Positions 50,777-55,452 of a DNA stretch of 55,452 nt are shown in pieces. A program made the position numbers and the translations under genes. The stretch's first letter is position 1. Each line of letters opens with the position of its first letter. The stretch is from Bacillus sp. (in: firmicutes) (GTDB taxonomy: Bacteria; Bacillota; Clostridia; Lachnospirales; Lachnospiraceae): the NCBI GenBank assembly GCA_023666125.1, contig JAMPCN010000007.1, forward strand, positions 1 through 55,452. Direction: 5' to 3'. The notes beneath the pieces were generated by a model. The model was not told the DNA's origin. It saw only the letters and a program-made list of their open reading frames with translations, and did no database searches.

Positions 50777-53389
50777 TTATCCATTATTCTGTAAATTGTC
50801 CAGAATCTCCTGTTCCTCCGGTAAAATATCTTCCATTACCGCATCAGAGGTTTCTTCTTCCATGCTTTCATTCAGATCGGTGCCGTATATGATGGAATGA
50901 AGCATCTTTGTATAAGCAATGTCATCCTCGGATTCCAAAATCAGCATAACAATTTCCTCGGTAAGGCCATAATCCGAAGAGAGTACATCCAGTATATTTT
51001 GATAAACACTGGTAATCTTATCCGTTATGTTATACTGTTCCGCCTCCGGTAATAATTCATAGTATAATGCCACGCCCTGTACCAGGATATTCAGCGCCTT
51101 TACTTCATCATTGTCTATCTTCTTATAGTTCCTGTATGATGTCAGTTTGCGTTCCATCTTCATAATAATGGTACTCTTTTGCATAATACTTGCTTCTTCT
51201 TCACTCAAATCCTTGCCATACAGCAAATCATAGGCCTGCGAGTAATTACCCATGTCATAGGCAACCTGTGCATCCCGTTTTTGCAAATAAGTAGGCACAA
51301 CAGAGGATAAAATTAAAACGCCCGCCAGTATCGTTGCCGCAAACAAAATAATCGGTATTACCTTTTTCTTAGACAGTTTCTTACCGGTATCCGCCTTTAA
51401 TTCTTCTTCATCTACGGGCTTTTCTTTCTTTTCCTTTTTCGGCTTTTTCTTCTTTCCTTCCTTGCCGCCTTCTTCTCCTTCTTCACCGTCGCCTTTTTTG
51501 CCTTTTCCTTTTTTCTCTTTCTTTTCCTTCTTTTCCTTTTTCTTCTTTTCTTTTTTGGCGTTCTTATCCTCTGCGCTTAATTCTTCCAGAAGCTCCGTAT
51601 TTTCATCCGCAGATTTTCCATCATCAGCTTCTTCCTCTTCGTCTGTTTCGGTTAAAAATGCAAGAAATCTTGCAAAAATTCCCGGTTTTTTCTCTTTTTC
51701 CTCTCCCTCAGCAGTTTCCGCACCATCCGCATCCGCTGTTTCTGACGGGTTATCCTGCAATTCGTCGCCCTTTTTCCCTTTTTTCCTGTTCTTTCTTTTC
51801 TTTTTCTTTTCTTTCGGTGTTTCTTCCTGCGCTTCTTCTGTTTCTCCGTTTTGCCCCGAAGCGCCGGCAGCATCTTCTGCATCCTGCAGGAAGGCAAAAT
51901 CGTCACCGCCATCTCCGGGCATATCACCCTCCGAGGAATCCGAAACGCTCTCTAAAAGCGCCAGCATTTCATCATCAATTTCTTCTCCCTGCTCCGACTG
52001 GTCTAAAAGGTCATGAATTTCAGCAAGGTCATCTTCCATGCCGTCTTCCTCCAATGCAAAATCATCTGTTATGTTATCGGATTCATCTAATGACATATCG
52101 CCCGCGTCAGCTTCTTCTAACAAGGCATCGTCAAGTTCCAACTCATCCAATGCCATATCATCTCCGCTCTCTTCCGCTAACATATCGTCCAGACCCAAAT
52201 CATCTAACGGTATATCCTCTTCTCCGGCTTCTTCCAAGGCAATGTCATCCACGTCCGATTCTTCCAACGCCAAATCGTCCAGCAGTAATTCCTCTTCTCC
52301 TGTTTCTTCCAAAGCCAATTCCTCTTCTGCCGTATCTTCCATAGCAGCCTCCTCTGTTGTTATTTCATCCATGCCAGACTCTTCTAACGCTAAATCATCT
52401 ATCCCAGATTCTTCCAATGCCAAATCATCCATACCGGATTCTTCTAACGCCAGCTCATCCATTCCGGCCTCCTCCGGTGATAAGTCATCTATCCCCAAAT
52501 CATCCAGCGATAGTTCCTCCGCACCGGACTCTTCTACAGGCATTTCCACTGATAATTCCTCTTCCGGTAAACTATCCATATCCGGCTCTTCCAATGCTAA
52601 ATCTTCTATTCTGGATTCCTCCAATGCTAAGTCATCCATTCCGGATTCTCCCAATGTCAAGCCATCTATTCCGGATTCCTCCGACAATAAGTCATCTATC
52701 CCCAAATCATCCAGCGACAATTCCTCCGTGCCGGTCTCGTCTGCGGGCATTTCCACTGATAATTCCTCCGCCGATACATTATCCATGTCCGGCTCTTCCA
52801 ATGCCAAATCTTCTATTCCGGATTCTCCCAATGCTAAGTCATCCATTCCGGATTCTTCCAATGTCAAGCCATCTATTCCTGATTCCTCCGACAATAAGTC
52901 ATCTATCCCCAAATCATCCAGCGACAATTCCTCCGTGCCGGTCTCTTCTGCGGGCATTTCCCCTGATATTCCTTCTTCCGCTAAATTATTCATACCCGGC
53001 TCTTCCAATGCCAAGTCATCTATTCCGGATTCTTCTGACAATAAATCATCTATCCCTAAATCATCCAGCGACAATTCCTCCGGTTCATCGCTTGTTGCAG
53101 TATCATCCATTATGCTTCCCTCAGTCATCATACCGTCTTCGGATTCATCCAGATTAGCAACCATTTCGGCAAGCATCGCCTCCATATCCTCCATACCGGT
53201 GGAAGAGGACGCTTCTTTCCCACCTGCATTTCTTACAGGCAGTACCGGTTCCGGTTCTTCGCCTGATAACATGGCAATAGCGCTTTTTTGCCTATCTGGG
53301 TCATTCAATTCTTGTTCAGAAGGACTTGCTACCTCTCCATTCATCATAGATTGTAATAAGTTTTCTAAATACTCTTCACTTGAACTCAT
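50777..53389 (-). CDS. Very acidic repeat-rich single-pass membrane protein
   Basis: I do not recognise a family. The 870-aa protein has a short N-terminal helix (SSSEEYLENLLQSMMNGE). A long acidic region (about 104-450) is built from decapeptides such as SGIDDLALEE and blocks beginning EELSLDDLGIDDL. An extended Glu/Lys-rich region follows, with strongly basic clusters before one TM segment (about 675-698, IPIILFAATILAGVLILSSV). The C-terminal domain of about 170 residues is helical, TPR-like by eye (AQVAYDMGNYSQAYDLLYGK). With no signal peptide, the acidic part should be cytoplasmic and the C-terminal domain outside. It lies 17 bases upstream of hisH. Confidence 0.8.
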   Translation of the reverse strand: MSSSEEYLENLLQSMMNGEVASPSEQELNDPDRQKSAIAMLSGEEPEPVLPVRNAGGKEASSSTGMEDMEAMLAEMVANLDESEDGMMTEGSIMDDTATSDEPEELSLDDLGIDDLLSEESGIDDLALEEPGMNNLAEEGISGEMPAEETGTEELSLDDLGIDDLLSEESGIDGLTLEESGMDDLALGESGIEDLALEEPDMDNVSAEELSVEMPADETGTEELSLDDLGIDDLLSEESGIDGLTLGESGMDDLALEESRIEDLALEEPDMDSLPEEELSVEMPVEESGAEELSLDDLGIDDLSPEEAGMDELALEESGMDDLALEESGIDDLALEESGMDEITTEEAAMEDTAEEELALEETGEEELLLDDLALEESDVDDIALEEAGEEDIPLDDLGLDDMLAEESGDDMALDELELDDALLEEADAGDMSLDESDNITDDFALEEDGMEDDLAEIHDLLDQSEQGEEIDDEMLALLESVSDSSEGDMPGDGGDDFAFLQDAEDAAGASGQNGETEEAQEETPKEKKKKRKNRKKGKKGDELQDNPSETADADGAETAEGEEKEKKPGIFARFLAFLTETDEEEEADDGKSADENTELLEELSAEDKNAKKEKKKKEKKEKKEKKGKGKKGDGEEGEEGGKEGKKKKPKKEKKEKPVDEEELKADTGKKLSKKKVIPIILFAATILAGVLILSSVVPTYLQKRDAQVAYDMGNYSQAYDLLYGKDLSEEEASIMQKSTIIMKMERKLTSYRNYKKIDNDEVKALNILVQGVALYYELLPEAEQYNITDKITSVYQNILDVLSSDYGLTEEIVMLILESEDDIAYTKMLHSIIYGTDLNESMEEETSDAVMEDILPEEQEILDNLQNNG
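52040..53080. repeat. Nested tandem repeats encoding acidic decapeptides
   Basis: A 207-bp (69-aa) unit beginning EELSLDDLGIDDL is present in two near-copies with shorter versions on both sides. Inside it are 30-bp units for (E)SG(I/M)DDLALEE. The complementary strand is free of stops over much of it because of codon bias, which produces a long Ser-rich false frame. Confidence 0.85.
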
Positions 53390-53467
53390 AATCTCTCTCC
53401 AAATAATCTTTAATGTTCAGAAGCGGTTCCCGTGGAAGCCTCCCCTGCTATTTTATCACATACCCTC

Positions 53468-54316
53468 TCATTTAACAAATCCATTTACCAAAAAATTGAC
53501 AGATTTTTCTTTTATTCCTATTCCCCGCCCGCTCATATTTTCGCCAAGCTGATAAAGTGAAGGATGAACACGGTATAAAAAGGACTTTTGATTATAATAT
53601 ACAATTTTTTCAAAAGGCCATCTGATAATAGACGGCAGTTCCATTCCGGCCCCTAATTCAATAACACATAATTTTTTATTAACAGTATCCTGTAACCACT
53701 TTGTATAGACTTCCCAGTGTGACAAATATCCTTCCTGCGCATAATTACTAACTCCAATCTGGTTAAATCTCTTATTTTGACCGCATCGGTCGCATTTTGG
53801 CTCCCGTAATTCGCTTAAATCTGCTTCTTTATTGAAATACGATTTAACTTTTTGGTATATTCCGTCATCCACTTCAAATAATTCCTTACTGCAATTAGCG
53901 TCGCACTGCATTTTCCGGAACCCGCCACAAGGCGTAACAATTCTCTCCTCCTTCAATCCATGTTGGTATACGCAGTCATCCATCGCTATCGAAAGAATAA
54001 AATAATTTTTCCCCTCTATTATCGTCTTCAAATTCTCATAGGCATGATACAATCTATCATCCCGGTATTCTTCCAACGCCATTTTTTGCAGAAAGGGAAC
54101 TATCCATCTATATTCCTCCCTGTCTGCAATTTCTCTTTCTATCTCCTGATATCGTTTATTTTGCAATAAAATATCCCAGTTATATTGAAATTCTTCCCCG
54201 ATTCCGACAAGAACCATATCCGCTTCTTTACATCTTACAAATAATTCCGATAATATATGCTCCATTTTATTTTGCCGCTCTCTTTCATCTGCTTTACGTT
54301 GCATGGCAAATTCCAT
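53468..54316 (-). CDS. Divergent sirtuin-like (SIR2-fold) protein
   Basis: The 282-aa protein has a Rossmann-type first strand ADMVLVGIGEEFQ (about 33-43) where sirtuins have GAGxS. Two Cys pairs follow: CDANC (138-142) and CDRC (175-178), as in the sirtuin zinc module. PCGGFRKMQC lies near the position of the catalytic His region, and LCVIELGAGMELPSIIRWPF (216-235) resembles the late NAD-binding strand. The canonical QNID and HG motifs are not clear. It may bind NAD without being a deacetylase. The start is uncertain (Met 1, 5 or 18). It lies just downstream of the cheV terminator. Confidence 0.6.
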   Translation of the reverse strand: MEFAMQRKADERERQNKMEHILSELFVRCKEADMVLVGIGEEFQYNWDILLQNKRYQEIEREIADREEYRWIVPFLQKMALEEYRDDRLYHAYENLKTIIEGKNYFILSIAMDDCVYQHGLKEERIVTPCGGFRKMQCDANCSKELFEVDDGIYQKVKSYFNKEADLSELREPKCDRCGQNKRFNQIGVSNYAQEGYLSHWEVYTKWLQDTVNKKLCVIELGAGMELPSIIRWPFEKIVYYNQKSFLYRVHPSLYQLGENMSGRGIGIKEKSVNFLVNGFVK

Positions 54317-54323
54317 TAAGTAA

Positions 54324-54350
54324 AGAAAAGCCGGGAACTCCCGGCTTTTG
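54324..54350 (-). terminator. Rho-independent terminator after cheV
   Basis: Arms AAAAGCCGGGA and CCCGGCTTTT with a 3-base loop lie about 20 bases after the cheV stop. The short T-run TTTTC follows on the minus strand. Confidence 0.85.
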
Positions 54351-54369
54351 CCTGTATCTTATTGCAATT

Positions 54370-55269
54370 CTAATTCTCTAATACCAATCCGTCAACCACC
54401 CTTACCAGGTTTGCGATTTCCGGCTTGGAAAGCTGTGCATCAGCGCCCAATGCTTCACCTTTTCTCTTCATCTCATCATTTACCAAAGAAGAAAAGATAA
54501 CAACAGGAATGTCTTTCGTTTCATCATCCTCTTTAATTAACTTCGTCAGTCTGTGTCCATCCATAATCGGCATCTCTATATCCGTAATGACACACTGCAC
54601 ATGTTCATTTAAAGTGCCTTCCCGTTTGCAGTCAAGAATAACGTCATAAGCCTGCTGACCGTTCTCGGTATGGATTAAATTTGTGTATCCGGCTTTATGT
54701 AAGGAATCCACAATCAATTTATTTAACAACGGAGAATCTTCCGCTATCAAAATCGGCACATCATATCTTCCTCTTTCGCCAAGTTCATCTATCTCGGCCA
54801 TCTTTAAGCCGGTTTCCGGATTGATATCCGTCATGATTTTCTCAAAATCCAATATGATTATCAATCTTCCGTCCAACTTAATAATACCCGTGGAAATACC
54901 CTCCTCTGTTGAAGAAACAGTGGAATCCGGTTTAATAATATCTTTCCATGAAACTCTATGAATACCGACAACAGAATCAACATGAAAAGCAACGTCCAAC
55001 TGATTAAAATTAGTAATAATGAAAAGACCGCCCGCCTGTGATACGCCACGCTGTAAACAATTCTTCAAATCGATTGCCGTAATCATCGTATCACGCGGCA
55101 TAAAAATCCCTTCTATACTGGGATGCGCATTCGGAACCGGCGTAACATCCATATATGTAATAATTTCCTTAATCTTTGCCACGTTAATTCCATAAGCATT
55201 GCCGTCCAGCTTAAATTCGAGTACTTCCAACTCATTTGTTCCATTCTCAAGCAGAATCTTTGTATCCAT
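54370..55269 (-). CDS. cheV: Chemotaxis coupling protein CheV (CheW-REC)
   Basis: CheV joins a CheW-like coupling domain to a response-regulator receiver domain. The CheW part (about 10-160) shows EVLEFKLDGNAYGINVAKIK, PSIEGIFMPRDTMITAIDLK and GIIKLDGRLIIILDFEKIM. The REC part (about 170-299) shows VPILIAEDSPLLNKLI, the phosphoacceptor Asp in CVITDIEMPIMDGHRLTKLI, VVIFSSL and the Lys in AQLSKPEIANL. I start at ATG 55269 after GAGAGGTGG; an in-frame GTG at 55278 lies within that site. TATAAT occurs at 55339-55334, but I see no good -35. Confidence 0.94.
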   Translation of the reverse strand: MDTKILLENGTNELEVLEFKLDGNAYGINVAKIKEIITYMDVTPVPNAHPSIEGIFMPRDTMITAIDLKNCLQRGVSQAGGLFIITNFNQLDVAFHVDSVVGIHRVSWKDIIKPDSTVSSTEEGISTGIIKLDGRLIIILDFEKIMTDINPETGLKMAEIDELGERGRYDVPILIAEDSPLLNKLIVDSLHKAGYTNLIHTENGQQAYDVILDCKREGTLNEHVQCVITDIEMPIMDGHRLTKLIKEDDETKDIPVVIFSSLVNDEMKRKGEALGADAQLSKPEIANLVRVVDGLVLEN

Positions 55270-55360
55270 GTAATCCACCTCTCACGCTATATAGTTTGCA
55301 TTTTCTCATTAGAGATATTCTCTCACATATTGTATTATATCACAGATTAAAATAAAAAAA

Positions 55361-55392
55361 AACACTATTTATAAAAAAGTATAAATAGTGTT
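55361..55392 (-). terminator. Terminator of a gene beyond the right edge
   Basis: Arms AACACTATTTAT and ATAAATAGTGTT enclose an 8-base loop, followed by nine Ts on the minus strand. It would end a minus-strand gene outside the window. The last 60 bases (55393-55452) hold no frame I can assign; one minus frame ends in a stop as GHRIKIFGIWF. Confidence 0.75.
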
Positions 55393-55452
55393 CTTACCAT
55401 ACCCTCAAAACCAAATACCAAAAATCTTTATCCGATGTCCTGGCAGTTCGCT

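Noticed and set aside
50777-53389. Repeats considered as a CRISPR array
   Set aside because: Units are coding, in frame, without unique spacers, and vary like peptide repeats. No cas genes are present.
52038-53552. Long plus-strand frame of 504 codons rich in Ser and Ile
   Set aside because: It is the mirror of the acidic-repeat gene on the other strand. Its residues follow from the repeated GAT/GAA/CTG codons, and it has no ribosome-binding site.
55393-55452. End of a gene at the right edge
   Set aside because: Sixty bases allow at least two possible minus frames with a stop, and neither can be assigned to a family. Only the terminator is supported.

Overview
The window looks like a chromosome segment of a Gram-positive anaerobe of the class Clostridia, most likely a Lachnospiraceae member. 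This is an inference from protein families: ScpA/ScpB, FeoA/FeoB with a DtxR-type regulator, an HPr-like protein without its active-site histidine, UPF0210 paired with an ACT protein, a GH25 lysozyme with cell-wall-binding repeats, CotH kinases and a CheV. Base composition is moderate, except for an AT-rich island at about 39.57-42.1 kb. Most genes lie on the minus strand.

Layout. 1-8.0 kb is a surface-polysaccharide locus read leftward from a consensus sigma-A promoter (8116-8144): PHP phosphatase, Wzz/CpsC, BY-kinase, LCP ligase, a sortase-B-like lipoprotein lacking its catalytic residues, a secreted protein, a priming sugar transferase, a small unknown protein, a GT2 and a partial GT52. 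A divergent XRE regulator at 8.3 kb faces two inverted repeats that may be its operators. 8.6-10.2 kb is a coiled-coil membrane protein interrupted by a G9 tract, apparently in an OFF phase. 10.4-39.3 kb is mostly housekeeping: scpB, scpA, a phosphoesterase, a D,D-carboxypeptidase, rpsU, tmcAL, plsC, cls, a CDF transporter, sbcC/sbcD, an HPr-like gene, a G1P-dehydrogenase-like gene, a ZIP transporter, feoB/feoA, a DtxR regulator, a MATE pump, UPF0210 plus ACT, a WalJ-like MBL hydrolase, an FtsA-like ATPase, coaE, polA, a zinc-finger membrane protein and the lysozyme.

At 39.5 kb a tRNA-Leu(CAA) is followed by an AT-rich remnant of an integrated element. It holds the C-terminal end of a tyrosine integrase, a fragment of a phage tape-measure protein and another broken gene. 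It also holds an intact two-gene operon, a 59-aa protein plus a GNAT acetyltransferase, behind a perfect palindrome, which is a toxin-antitoxin candidate. A short promoter-to-terminator unit encodes a probable small RNA. A 9-bp match to the tRNA 3' end marks a possible right border.

42.1-47.2 kb carries two CotH-like proteins (one with its metal-binding motif lost), a DUF4956 membrane protein and a VTC-domain protein. They look like one cell-surface phosphorylation or polyphosphate system. 47.2-55.4 kb carries lysA, ung, hisF, hisH, a very acidic repeat-rich membrane protein, a divergent sirtuin-like protein and cheV.

The strongest candidates for new biology are: (i) the kinase-LCP junction with a dnaX-like slippery site and no usable LCP start; (ii) the GNAT/59-aa operon in the tRNA island; (iii) the G9 switch; (iv) the CotH pair with DUF4956 and VTC; and (v) the sortase-like pseudoenzyme in the capsule operon.
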